Positions 35,822-45,023 of a DNA stretch of 64,000 bases are shown one piece after another. A model generated the notes under the pieces. The model was not told the DNA's origin, made no database searches, and saw only the letters and a list, made by a program, of their open reading frames with translations. Within the stretch, counting starts at the first letter, position 1. Every line of letters begins with the position of its first letter. A program made the translations under genes and the position numbers. The DNA is from an uncultured Duncaniella sp. (GTDB lineage: Bacteria > Bacteroidota > Bacteroidia > Bacteroidales > Muribaculaceae), in the NCBI GenBank assembly GCA_910587515.1, contig CAJULW010000035.1:62001-126000 (forward strand). The letters are read 5' to 3'.

Positions 35822-37024
35822 TCAGACTTTGCCAAGTTTAGCCGCATACAATTCAAGATATTTATTGAATGCGTCATATTTGTTGAAATTATAAACCGCC
35901 CGATTTCTGCAATCATCGAGACCAAATGGTCTATTTTGACATGTCTCGATTACTTTATCTCGCAAGCCATCAACATCTCCATAGTCGACAACAAAACCAC
36001 ATGTATCATCCACAGCTTCAGGAGCACCTCCGGTTGCATAGGTGACAACTGGTGTGCCACATGCGAGTGCCTCAAGATTTGTAGTAGGGAAATTATCTTC
36101 CAATGTCGGATTTACAAAAACATCGGCATCAGAATACAATTTCGCTAATTGACCGACATTCTCGGTTCGTTTTATTCCTATAATCCCCGTAGGCAATGAT
36201 TTGATTTGCTTTTGTGTAAGGCCGACGAGAATAATTGAATAATCATCCGATAATATATCTCTAAGTTTCAAAAATTCATCCAATCCTTTACGTCTTTCCC
36301 ACACACTCGCCACACCAAGTATGATTTTTTGTTTTGATCCACCCGCCTTTTTATCATCCGGTTTAAAAACAGACATATCAATACCATTATGAATGGTCAC
36401 TATATCATACTTGTGCAAAAATGATTTTGACAATTCTCCAGCCAACCATTTAGACACAGGGACAAGTGTCAGATCAGCACAACCCGTAAAAGCAAATTTT
36501 TTATCTTCATAGTTCCGTCGGCTCCTGTCTCTCCACATCGACGAAGGATAATTTCGCTGCTGCGGGCAATCATGACAACCTTTCCGCCACAGTGAACAAC
36601 CTACAAAATCATAATAAGCACAATGCCCCGTAAAAGGCCAACAATCGTGTAATGTCCAGACAACCGGTCCTCCCCATTTTTTCAAATAGTCAAAAAGCAA
36701 TGGATAATTGAGATAATATCCATGTATATTATGTAGATGAATTATATCCGGCTTGATTTCACAAACCTGTTTTATGAATGATTTAGTCACTTGTACAGAC
36801 GCAAGACCATGATTATCAAACAGACGGGTCTGTACGCCATGATATCTCATATCCCAGTCATTACCTATACGAATCAGATTTGATGCACTCTTTGGTTTGC
36901 CTCGACCGTGTGCGATCCAACTCTCCCAACCGTTGTCAATAGCAAGGCGACCGATTTCTTCGGCAATCCTTCCAGTTGAACCCCAATTAGCGGTAACGTT
37001 TATCTGTAATAACCTACGCTTCAT
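35822..37024 (-). CDS. family 4 glycosyltransferase
   Basis: 400 residues. GT-B fold. N-terminal acceptor domain starting 'RRLLQINVTANWGSTGRIAEEIGRLA', an HLHNIHGYYLNY segment and a WTLHDCWPFTGHCAY cysteine/histidine block typical of a Bacteroidetes capsule GT4 group. The C-terminal nucleotide-sugar domain has 'NPTLEDNFPTTNLEALACGTPVVTYATGGAPEAVDD' (EX7E region). Overlaps the upstream gene by 11 bp. Confidence 0.88.
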   Translation of the reverse strand: MKRRLLQINVTANWGSTGRIAEEIGRLAIDNGWESWIAHGRGKPKSASNLIRIGNDWDMRYHGVQTRLFDNHGLASVQVTKSFIKQVCEIKPDIIHLHNIHGYYLNYPLLFDYLKKWGGPVVWTLHDCWPFTGHCAYYDFVGCSLWRKGCHDCPQQRNYPSSMWRDRSRRNYEDKKFAFTGCADLTLVPVSKWLAGELSKSFLHKYDIVTIHNGIDMSVFKPDDKKAGGSKQKIILGVASVWERRKGLDEFLKLRDILSDDYSIILVGLTQKQIKSLPTGIIGIKRTENVGQLAKLYSDADVFVNPTLEDNFPTTNLEALACGTPVVTYATGGAPEAVDDTCGFVVDYGDVDGLRDKVIETCQNRPFGLDDCRNRAVYNFNKYDAFNKYLELYAAKLGKV

Positions 37025-38045
37025 TTTGATTCACCAAATATTTCAGCGTTACATCTATGTTTATAGGTTCAAACGGCACATTTCCTATCAAAGCTCCGGT
37101 TTTTGCAAAAAATGAATCTTTATACATGCCATCAAGCCAAGCCAAATATGATTTTTGAGATTTCGATATCATCATCAAATCCAAAAATGTTTTTGCGTGA
37201 ATACTGAACATGTCAGAATTATCCACAAAGCCGATATGTTTAACTTCCCCAGGTACTATATAAACAAAATCAATTTTTTCGGCTTCTCTTAAAAATGAGA
37301 CACTATCAGAAGCCACCAATATCTTATTAGCCTGAGGATGCCTATTTTTAAGAACGTTCAATACTCCAAGCGATTTTTTTATAATTTCCGCTCTCTTTTC
37401 AGTTCCAACATGATTATCTTCTATATCCACGAAATCACCAAGCAGATTCATAAAGCGGAATGAAACCGAAAAAAACTCTGAGCCAATCCTATTCAATTCT
37501 TGTCCTAAAAGTTTTTCTAATTTTGGAGAAAGACGGAATAGCTCATGAAATAATCTACCGAACTCTGATTCTGGCAATTTTACATTTGTATATACATGCA
37601 CTTGTCGTGAATTCAAGAGTTTCGCTATATTTTTCCCATAATCATCCTCATTAAATGTTGATGGAAAATAAGGATAAAACATTGGTACAGCCTGACGACT
37701 ATTCTCACTTATATCTGATTTTGATACCGACCAATCATAATTATTTGGTACAAGAAAATCTTCAAGTACAAATGGTCTTTTAAAATCAATTCTGAAAGCA
37801 AAACCATTTTGTTTACAACAAGCATAAGTCGTCACCGCGCCCCATAAGCGATCGCATAGTCCTCCTTGAACCATTTTGTCATCAGACATAAAGGCCACAA
37901 AACGTTCACATTTAGGCCGAATATCAGCACTATCCGAATAATATTTTTTTAATCCACGGGTTTTAATAAAGCGATACAATGATTGCCCATACTTCTTAGC
38001 CATCAGAAATTTAGACAACCTTATCGCATACCTTGATTTTAACAT
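37014..38045 (-). CDS. NodZ/fucosyltransferase-like protein
   Basis: 343 residues from the ATG at 38045 (the longer form starts with GTG at 38051). 'MVQGGLCDRLWGAVTTYACCKQNGFAFRIDF' matches the N-terminal GG-x-GDRL pattern of the NodZ/O-fucosyltransferase GT-B group, and 'KILVASDSVSFLREAEK' matches its SDS motif in the donor domain. The usual HxR dipeptide of the donor site is not obvious ('VSFRFMNLLGDF' stands in its place), so activity is uncertain. Low-GC and overlapping its neighbour by 7 bp. GDP-fucose would be made by Fkp encoded at 49646. Confidence 0.5.
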   Translation of the reverse strand: MLKSRYAIRLSKFLMAKKYGQSLYRFIKTRGLKKYYSDSADIRPKCERFVAFMSDDKMVQGGLCDRLWGAVTTYACCKQNGFAFRIDFKRPFVLEDFLVPNNYDWSVSKSDISENSRQAVPMFYPYFPSTFNEDDYGKNIAKLLNSRQVHVYTNVKLPESEFGRLFHELFRLSPKLEKLLGQELNRIGSEFFSVSFRFMNLLGDFVDIEDNHVGTEKRAEIIKKSLGVLNVLKNRHPQANKILVASDSVSFLREAEKIDFVYIVPGEVKHIGFVDNSDMFSIHAKTFLDLMMISKSQKSYLAWLDGMYKDSFFAKTGALIGNVPFEPINIDVTLKYLVNQNEA

Positions 38046-39235
38046 AAGCACTGTGATTTGCGTTCCGACTTATATATTATATTTCCCACAACAAACCCTA
38101 AGAGAGCATTACTCAATGGCAATGCGTTTAAAAGGGTTCCAAACAGCAATATTCCAAAAAATAAAGCCCATTTATTTCTTTGCGCCAAGATCTTAAAATT
38201 GCGGTAGATAACATAGATTAATGGAAGTCCAAATATTCCGAGTTCAAAAAGCAAACAGCCCAATCCGCTCATTATTCGCAAATAATTACCCTTTAAATAA
38301 GGTATGTATTTATTGAAATCTCCACAGGAATGTATCTCATTCATATATTCTTGAAAATTTCCATAAAAATGAGGTATACCGAAATCCTGAAAGAATCCGT
38401 AGATAGGGAAAAAGGCATGTATAAATCTTTCATTCACGCTTTCGTCAACTGTCACAAACATCAAGGGATCTTGAAACAACTTAGCAAACAATGCCCCAAC
38501 CCGATATTGGCTTATATATGGCAATATCGTCTGTAGCACAATAAACATCGACACCAGCACCAATGGAACAATTAATATATTCCTTGCATTTTGCCGCATA
38601 TTATACAGCAATTCATATACAATGAAAGCCATTAAGCCAACCATTATTATAGTAGCCGATCGAGAAAGTATCACAGTTTGTAATAAAAGTAGCCATTGAA
38701 TCCTACGATAATCTTTCTCTTGTCTAAAATTCAAATAACATATTATTGAAAGAAGCACACATATTATAGCATAAAACGTAGGCTCCGGAGCCAACGAACA
38801 TACTCCTCGTGCCGATGCTTCCGTTCCTATCGCAAGACGAGGTATCAGTGATACGGCAAACCGCCGATAGACAAACTGTTGGATCAACGCGACAAACAAC
38901 CAAACATAAACGCATTTCTTGAAAAAAGATAATTTCAGTATCTTACCATCACGCAAAACTAAATAAGAAGCTGTCGATACCACAAACAATGAAGTATAAT
39001 TTAGCACCGATCGGACAGAATTGAAATTTAAAGGCGAGAACAAAACACATATAATAGCTGCGACAGCAACAGTGAACAATAAAAATAAATCCTTATTCAA
39101 ATGCCTTATCCGTTTCAGAAAAATTATAACTAATCCAAATGCCAATCCATAAGGTTGACTATCCGTCCCTAAAGGGACTATCTGAATATAGGGGAAAAAA
39201 CAGCTAATTAAAAATATTACATATAGCCACCTCAT
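38039..39235 (-). CDS. O-antigen polymerase/ligase-like membrane protein (Wzy candidate)
   Basis: 398 residues, about ten or more hydrophobic segments, and a long polar loop around residues 250-320 ('LFQDPLMFVTVDESVNERFIHAFFPIYGFFQDFG'). This topology and its place among glycosyltransferases and a flippase fit a Wzy polymerase. Sequence conservation in the family is low, so the call rests on topology and context. AT-rich. Confidence 0.65.
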   Translation of the reverse strand: MRWLYVIFLISCFFPYIQIVPLGTDSQPYGLAFGLVIIFLKRIRHLNKDLFLLFTVAVAAIICVLFSPLNFNSVRSVLNYTSLFVVSTASYLVLRDGKILKLSFFKKCVYVWLFVALIQQFVYRRFAVSLIPRLAIGTEASARGVCSLAPEPTFYAIICVLLSIICYLNFRQEKDYRRIQWLLLLQTVILSRSATIIMVGLMAFIVYELLYNMRQNARNILIVPLVLVSMFIVLQTILPYISQYRVGALFAKLFQDPLMFVTVDESVNERFIHAFFPIYGFFQDFGIPHFYGNFQEYMNEIHSCGDFNKYIPYLKGNYLRIMSGLGCLLFELGIFGLPLIYVIYRNFKILAQRNKWALFFGILLFGTLLNALPLSNALLGFVVGNIIYKSERKSQCLC

Positions 39236-39255
39236 GCCATTTTTTCAATCAGTAC

Positions 39256-40206
39256 CTATTTTTGAAAAATCCGTTGCAAATACAATATAACACGTATTAA
39301 TCGATATAATCTAAACCGATGTAAATTAAGGATCAATCTGCTATTTCCAAGAGTGGATTCAAAACTTAATTTCGATAAAGAATTCGGTATTTTAATATTC
39401 TCCATATTTTTGACAGTACCGCTTGTGACAATCAAAATACTATAACCTATCAAATGTCCTATATCAAGAGAATATTGAAATTGCTTTTTATCCTTAAAAT
39501 ATTCTTTCAAAAATATAGATGACTGCATTAAATCCGAAATATTCTTCGGGCTCATAGCCCTTTTACGAAATGACGATTGATTTAACAAGGTATAATTGTA
39601 CGTTATATCATCAATCACGGCTATTTTAGAAGCCCTATCGAAAAGACGGCATGTCGTAACATAATCTTCTCCATTATCGATCTGAGGTATTATAAGTCCA
39701 TCATACAGAGCACGTCTATACAACCTATTCCAAATATGATAAGGATACTTCCTGCTTATCATACCCTTAACTACAGTTTCCACATTTTCACATTCAGGCG
39801 TAATCTTAACCTCCGTCCTTGTAGGATAAATACATCTATAGCTACCGGTAACGATATCACATTGTGGATTCTCTTTTAATTTGGCAACCAATAAATTGAT
39901 ACTTTCCGATTCAAGATAATCATCACTATCCAAATGAAATATATAATCTCCGGTTGAAACTTTGACCGCCGTATCCCTTGCCATTGCCAATCCATGGTTG
40001 ACAGGATGCTTGATGATCTTTACCTGTCGTTTTCTATTTGGATATGATTCAAGAAGATCTATTACGATCTGGATGCTCCGATCCTCAGTGCAGTCATCAA
40101 CAAAAATTATTTCAAGGTCTTCGTAGCTCTGCTCAAATACGCTTCTGGCACACTTTTCAATATATTTTTCAACTCCGTAGACCGGAATCAGGATTGATAT
40201 TTTCAT
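39256..40206 (-). CDS. family 2 glycosyltransferase
   Basis: 316 residues from the ATG at 40206 (MKISILIPVYGVEKYIEKCARSVFEQSYEDLEIIFVDDCTEDRS); the ORF extension begins with GTG at 40218. DSDDYL near residue 95 is the metal-binding DXD. It is similar over its first 130 residues to the next upstream gene (40220), so the two are probably paralogues from duplication followed by divergence. The C-terminal third is AT-rich and basic. Confidence 0.87.
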   Translation of the reverse strand: MKISILIPVYGVEKYIEKCARSVFEQSYEDLEIIFVDDCTEDRSIQIVIDLLESYPNRKRQVKIIKHPVNHGLAMARDTAVKVSTGDYIFHLDSDDYLESESINLLVAKLKENPQCDIVTGSYRCIYPTRTEVKITPECENVETVVKGMISRKYPYHIWNRLYRRALYDGLIIPQIDNGEDYVTTCRLFDRASKIAVIDDITYNYTLLNQSSFRKRAMSPKNISDLMQSSIFLKEYFKDKKQFQYSLDIGHLIGYSILIVTSGTVKNMENIKIPNSLSKLSFESTLGNSRLILNLHRFRLYRLIRVILYLQRIFQK

Positions 40207-40219
40207 GGTCATACTCACT

Positions 40220-41209
40220 TCAAATTTTCGCTTGTATATTTCTTGTAATCACACCTAATATTCTTAAGTAAAATTGAAGAAACCGATTTATTCTGTACAT
40301 TCCGTGCGTCACAAGAAAATATGCAAAACGAGCTCTCAGACTGCACTCTTCCGGCAGCATACCACCCGAAATATTCATCCATTTTTCCGGAGAATAATAC
40401 TCAGGGGTAAATATGTAATACAATGCCATAGCTCGAAACTTATCGTCAACCGCTCCGATGTCCTTATCCATCTCCATTGACATTCCTTGCTTAATAAAAT
40501 ATAGAACCGACAATGCCGATTTCAAACTTCTTTCCGGCATTCCTGTCGACATCGAATCAGTTATTGTCCGGTTATAATGATAAAGAGGCCGACAGAGATA
40601 AGCTACACGGTCAGTCGCCATGTGCATGGGGATAGTCACGGCCATATCTTCATAGAGAGTCGTTCCGGCAGGAGCTCTGAAATCACCATCCAAATAAAAT
40701 GATCTGCGCACCATCCTGTTCCACAGATAGCCATGAATCCTTTTTGATTTCAGTATTTCACAAACAATATCTGAATGCGGAATATTGAAATCCTGTTTCG
40801 TCACGGTCTTACGGCCAGGATATTCTTCGTAGAAATCACAACCGACAATATCCGCATCAACCCGTTTAGCCGCCAAATACATCTGTTCATACATGTCAGG
40901 CTCTACCCAGTCGTCACTGTCACAATGGATGACATATTCGCCACGAGCCGCGTTAAGCCCTGTCACCCTTGCGACGGCCAATCCTCTGTTGACTTTATGG
41001 TCAACGATAGTTACCTGTGACCTACGGACCGGATATTCCTTAAGCAGGTTGTTTAAAATCTCCATGCTACGGTCAGGGGTGCAGTCATTTGTAAAAACGA
41101 ACTCAATCCCTTCACGCATTGTCTGTTCAAAAAGCGATCGAACGCACCGTTCGATATATTTCTCGACCCTGTAGACCGGAATAAGTACGGAAACTTTTAG
41201 ATCATCCAT
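40220..41209 (-). CDS. family 2 glycosyltransferase
   Basis: 329 residues. 'VSVLIPVYRVEKYIERCVRSLFEQTMREGIEFVFTNDCTPDRS', CDSDDWVEPDMYEQM as metal site, and 'YLWNRMVRRSFY' as in many capsule GT2 enzymes. It overlaps the pyruvyl transferase gene by 8 bp. Acts on the lipid-linked repeat unit in the cytoplasm; the sugar is unknown. Confidence 0.88.
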   Translation of the reverse strand: MDDLKVSVLIPVYRVEKYIERCVRSLFEQTMREGIEFVFTNDCTPDRSMEILNNLLKEYPVRRSQVTIVDHKVNRGLAVARVTGLNAARGEYVIHCDSDDWVEPDMYEQMYLAAKRVDADIVGCDFYEEYPGRKTVTKQDFNIPHSDIVCEILKSKRIHGYLWNRMVRRSFYLDGDFRAPAGTTLYEDMAVTIPMHMATDRVAYLCRPLYHYNRTITDSMSTGMPERSLKSALSVLYFIKQGMSMEMDKDIGAVDDKFRAMALYYIFTPEYYSPEKWMNISGGMLPEECSLRARFAYFLVTHGMYRINRFLQFYLRILGVITRNIQAKI

Positions 41210-42170
41210 TATATCTTTTCACTTGATTCAGTCCGCAAAGCCAAGTCTCTGCAAAAGCCGACAATTTACCGGTCGTATTGTCAATATATTCCATCGGTTT
41301 ATAAAGAAGTACCGACAGTATCATTGCATGAAGGCGTGTTGTTATCACTTCGCCATATGGTGCAAGAAATCGACATCCGATTTTTACAAGTTCATCCCTG
41401 ACACCGTCAGTGGCATAATAGTCTATCGCACGACATATCATATTTGATATGGATCTAAAAAATACAAGTCTATGGGCAAGCCCGATAAACTTTCCTATCC
41501 ACCAAAACCGTACCGGTTTATGTTCTATCGTAGGCCAATCACGAACTTCAGCATCTAAACCCGTGGCCAATGGTGTTGCAGCGGAGATTTCTTTGTCAAG
41601 CCGTTTAAGGAATAGACGTTTACCCGATTGTGAGCTATTCCGATATGGATTCAAAACACTTTCATCAATGCAAAAAGCCATATCGGGAACAAGATATATA
41701 TTATTAGTGGAAAAATTCCTTTTCATAAAATCATAACTCCAATTATCCCGGGCACAGAGATGGAGATCCGGATGACGCCCCATGATTTCCGCGTCGTGCG
41801 CGACCATCGAGGTATCGTCATACCATACGGATTGCGGAAACATCACGATACGGTTGTCAGGATATCGCTTGATAATTTCAAGTCTGACATCCTGAAACCA
41901 CCGCCAAAGATCTCCGAAATTGCCACCTCCCATCAAAAGTATCGTCACCTCCGGTGATAATTCCGGAAAGTTGAATGTCGAGCCACTATTAGTTTGCACC
42001 AATCGACGACCGGAAGATCTCAAAAAATCGTTTATGCCTTGCCAAATCAGTACATCTCCAATATTATCATAATAAGGAGCATCAGCCAAAATGCAATCGC
42101 CTATTATCAACGGCATCAACGTTGACCGGATACACCCCCTCAATTCAGCTATTTTTACGTCGTAATGCAT
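41202..42170 (-). CDS. polysaccharide pyruvyl transferase family protein
   Basis: 322 residues from the ATG at 42170; the ORF extension starts with TTG at 42188. Recognised by 'DCILADAPYYDNIGDVLIWQGINDFLRSSGRR' at the N-terminus, 'ILLMGGGNFGDLWRWFQDVRLEIIKRYPDNRIVMFPQSVWY', and the C-terminal RLHAMILSVLLYKPMEYIDN. Such enzymes add a pyruvate ketal to a sugar of the repeat unit, giving negative charge. Overlaps the radical SAM gene by 26 bp. Confidence 0.88.
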   Translation of the reverse strand: MHYDVKIAELRGCIRSTLMPLIIGDCILADAPYYDNIGDVLIWQGINDFLRSSGRRLVQTNSGSTFNFPELSPEVTILLMGGGNFGDLWRWFQDVRLEIIKRYPDNRIVMFPQSVWYDDTSMVAHDAEIMGRHPDLHLCARDNWSYDFMKRNFSTNNIYLVPDMAFCIDESVLNPYRNSSQSGKRLFLKRLDKEISAATPLATGLDAEVRDWPTIEHKPVRFWWIGKFIGLAHRLVFFRSISNMICRAIDYYATDGVRDELVKIGCRFLAPYGEVITTRLHAMILSVLLYKPMEYIDNTTGKLSAFAETWLCGLNQVKRYNG

Positions 42171-43257
42171 GATATAACTTACGAACAATATTTACTCCAT
42201 TCCAAAGGACATGGTCAACCAAGGCTTTTTGTTTAAACCGCCTTTTCTCTGCGTCTGATAATAAAACATTGGAATCCTCAAGCTTTTGTGACAAGAATGC
42301 TTTCATATCTGGCCTAAGCCAATCGTTTCCGTCTTTATCTGTCCGATTTCTCATTTCGCTATAAGTAGGCGTATCTAATTGTGGTATCATGCCCAATGTC
42401 AACCATGCATGTCCGTTATGACAATGAGCTTTGTTACATTTTGCTATTGGCACGAAATCAATCGGCAGAGTTGGATCATCAATAATATTTCGCCGCAAAA
42501 AAGTTTTGTCACAGGCTCTTAACATACCGTCATGCAGGGTCAACATGCCACCCCACATTCCGGCATAACAAAATTCACACCGTTTCTCTCCAAAAATTTT
42601 AATTTTAAAGTCAAATAGCGACGATTTAAATTGTGACCATGTTTTGATGTAATCTTCACGTGACAATTTTGTAAGCAGCACAAAATCTTCATCAGTTTCA
42701 TCACGAGCAACGGTGACATGACACAATGCACCCAAACGATTCATACATTCTTTCTTTATGCCATCAATATGAGGAATCAATTCATCTGACGGAGTAAGCT
42801 CCAAAGAGAACGAACAGCCACCGTCGCGCACAAATTTTATATTATCGAAAAACATATCCATCAGATTCCGCTTCTTGAGTTCTAAATAATGGAATGAAAA
42901 TTTAAACCCCAACCTATTTTTTAATTCCACAGGATATTGTTCGATCATCTCCTTAAATCGCCTGGTCACAGTACCGTTGGTAACAATCATGACATAATGT
43001 CCTTGCTCAAGAATGGCTCTTACGACCGCTGTCATTTCCGGAGGGAGCAATGTCTCTCCGCTACCACACATATTAAAATGACATGTTCCTCCAAGTCTTT
43101 CTTTTGACAACGCTCTACCGATTTGCTCTGCTGAATATTTAAATTTAGGTAACGAGTCATTAAAAAGACCATGTTGTGTTATGTAACAATAATGACATCT
43201 CAAAGTGCAAGTCGTAACCGGCACTTCTATATCAATAAATCTCTTTATTTTATCCAT
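42145..43257 (-). CDS. radical SAM protein with C-terminal cysteine cluster
   Basis: 370 residues. The N-terminal CTLRCHYC (Cys17, 21, 24; CX3CX2C) binds the SAM-cleaving [4Fe-4S] cluster, and 'FNMCGSGETLLPPEM' is the GGE-type SAM contact. Downstream, 'GEKRCEFCYAG', 'RACDKTF' and 'KCNKAHCHNGH' supply cysteines for a SPASM-like auxiliary cluster. It sits inside the polysaccharide locus next to the pyruvyl transferase, so a sugar or glycolipid modification is likely, but the substrate is unknown. The other common role of SPASM proteins is peptide maturation; no small precursor peptide was found nearby. Confidence 0.82.
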   Translation of the reverse strand: MDKIKRFIDIEVPVTTCTLRCHYCYITQHGLFNDSLPKFKYSAEQIGRALSKERLGGTCHFNMCGSGETLLPPEMTAVVRAILEQGHYVMIVTNGTVTRRFKEMIEQYPVELKNRLGFKFSFHYLELKKRNLMDMFFDNIKFVRDGGCSFSLELTPSDELIPHIDGIKKECMNRLGALCHVTVARDETDEDFVLLTKLSREDYIKTWSQFKSSLFDFKIKIFGEKRCEFCYAGMWGGMLTLHDGMLRACDKTFLRRNIIDDPTLPIDFVPIAKCNKAHCHNGHAWLTLGMIPQLDTPTYSEMRNRTDKDGNDWLRPDMKAFLSQKLEDSNVLLSDAEKRRFKQKALVDHVLWNGVNIVRKLYHALRRKNS

Positions 43258-43263
43258 ATCAAA

Positions 43264-43506
43264 TCAATCTAATAAATATGTAAACTTATAGCCATTTTCA
43301 TAAAGCCATTTGACGGCTTTCTCATAGTTCCGTTTATGAAAATATCGTGGTGTTAAATCCTTAGCATAAACTACTTGGGCGATATAATTTTTTAATGATT
43401 GATTATACACAGCCCATTCATGAGAAAATATGACAATTGTATCACTATTTTGTATAGACTTCAGCGTGTTTATTATTTTAAAATATATCGCGTTCTTACA
43501 AAATAT
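43264..43506 (-). pseudogene. 3' remnant of a polysaccharide deacetylase-like gene
   Basis: An open frame of 80 codons without any ATG, bounded upstream by TAG (43509-43507) and ending with TGA at 43266-43264, fills the gap between the flippase and radical SAM genes and overlaps the last 34 bp of the flippase in another frame. Its translation includes 'DTIVIFSHEWAVYN' and ends 'YEKAVKWLYENGYKFTYLLD'. The IFSHEW segment and final KWL...GYKF recall the C-terminal end of polysaccharide deacetylase-like proteins of capsule loci. It has no start and no 5' part, so it is read as the tail of a gene destroyed when the flippase region was exchanged. The family assignment is from memory of motifs and is tentative. 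Confidence 0.55.
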
Positions 43507-45005
43507 CTAAACTTGTTACGCTCATTTTTAGTAAATCCAAATACATATATACATGAAGCACAAATACAAAATGTAATTATTCCCCCGACAAACAATGGCA
43601 ATTCTTTAATCTTAAAAAACATATCTATCAAATAAATACCGATGACAGAAGTGACTACCACACATAAGCTTGGCAAAAATACTTGCAACACAAATGTTTT
43701 TATTGAAAATTCGGGTATCACTCTCTTCATTATCAATATCCGTTCCGCCAATGTAAACACCGAAATAACAAATGACACAAAAAAAACGCTATACGGCTTA
43801 AATCCTGAATTCAGAATCATCCAGCCCATAGGTAGATTCAACAATATTGTACATGCTACTATTATTTGATATGTACGTATATCTCCAGTAGCTTGTAACG
43901 ATGCGCCCATTGCGTATGTAAATGATTCCAAAAGAGAGATCAACAATATCAACTGCGTAAACACCACCGCATATTCCGGTACAGATATAAGCCAAAAAGC
44001 CAAAATTTTCTCTGCTAAAAATATAATCGGAAATGCCAATGCGAATAATAACATAAACGATAATTTCGCACCATTACAGATTAAACGATTCAGATAAACA
44101 TAGTCTCGTATAGCATAGGTTTTTACTATGCGAGGATTGATTGCCATTGAAAAATTTTGCACAAAACTGTTAACTGCTACATTAACCTGATTGGATATGC
44201 CGTAAGCAGCATTAATAGCCGGACCACAAAACATATTCAAAATCAGATTGAGACCTTGGTTTTTACCTACCCATGCGAACGAACCGAATATATTCCATCC
44301 CGCAAAACTTGTAATCGACTTAAACACACGGCTATCAAATTTACAAACCACCTTGCATTCTTCAAATTTAATCTTGCAATAGCCAATATATATCAATGCA
44401 AAAACTAACGAATTCAAAAGTGTCATCATTGCGTACCAATATAATTTGTCAGTCGGAATTACTATGAGCAGACAAGCTGTCCCTAATTTTAAAAATCCCT
44501 CTAAAACACTAATATAAGCGTACACATTCATCTTTTCATGGGAAACAATGGCTGCGTTGTATGGAACTTGTAAAACTGAAATTAAGAAAGATATTATGGA
44601 AATTTGATATACCAATCCGGCGACTTGCATCTGATTTTCCGGCAAATTCATTTTATTATTTAAGAACCAAAGACCAATAGTCTCTGCCAATATCACAACC
44701 GACACTCCAATAATAATATGTACGAATACCGAATGGCTAAAAATAATTTTTAATCGATTAAAATTTTCTTTCCCTAATTCGAACGACAGAAATCTTTGTG
44801 TCGACTGCGCCATAGCCCCATTTAGGAATGAAAGTGCGACCACGATTCCTCCGACGACGTTGTAGATGCCGTAATCGACAACCCCAAGTTGGTTAAGCAC
44901 CACACGCGATGTATATAACGTCACTCCCATTATCAGAAGCATACGTATATACAGCATCATCGTGTTCTTGGCGATGCGTTTATTATTATCGGTGGTCGTT
45001 GTCAT
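43473..45005 (-). CDS. polysaccharide flippase (Wzx/MOP family)
   Basis: 510 residues, 12-14 hydrophobic segments. The start 'RIAKNTMMLYIRMLLIMGVTLYTSRVVLNQLGVVDYGIYNVVGGIVVALSFLNG' is characteristic of Bacteroidetes Wzx-like transporters, which flip the undecaprenyl-linked repeat unit. First structural gene after upxY-upxZ. Its end runs into the pseudogene fragment. Confidence 0.88.
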   Translation of the reverse strand: MTTTTDNNKRIAKNTMMLYIRMLLIMGVTLYTSRVVLNQLGVVDYGIYNVVGGIVVALSFLNGAMAQSTQRFLSFELGKENFNRLKIIFSHSVFVHIIIGVSVVILAETIGLWFLNNKMNLPENQMQVAGLVYQISIISFLISVLQVPYNAAIVSHEKMNVYAYISVLEGFLKLGTACLLIVIPTDKLYWYAMMTLLNSLVFALIYIGYCKIKFEECKVVCKFDSRVFKSITSFAGWNIFGSFAWVGKNQGLNLILNMFCGPAINAAYGISNQVNVAVNSFVQNFSMAINPRIVKTYAIRDYVYLNRLICNGAKLSFMLLFALAFPIIFLAEKILAFWLISVPEYAVVFTQLILLISLLESFTYAMGASLQATGDIRTYQIIVACTILLNLPMGWMILNSGFKPYSVFFVSFVISVFTLAERILIMKRVIPEFSIKTFVLQVFLPSLCVVVTSVIGIYLIDMFFKIKELPLFVGGIITFCICASCIYVFGFTKNERNKFRYFVRTRYILK

Positions 45006-45023
45006 ACGGAGTAACGAATTCTA

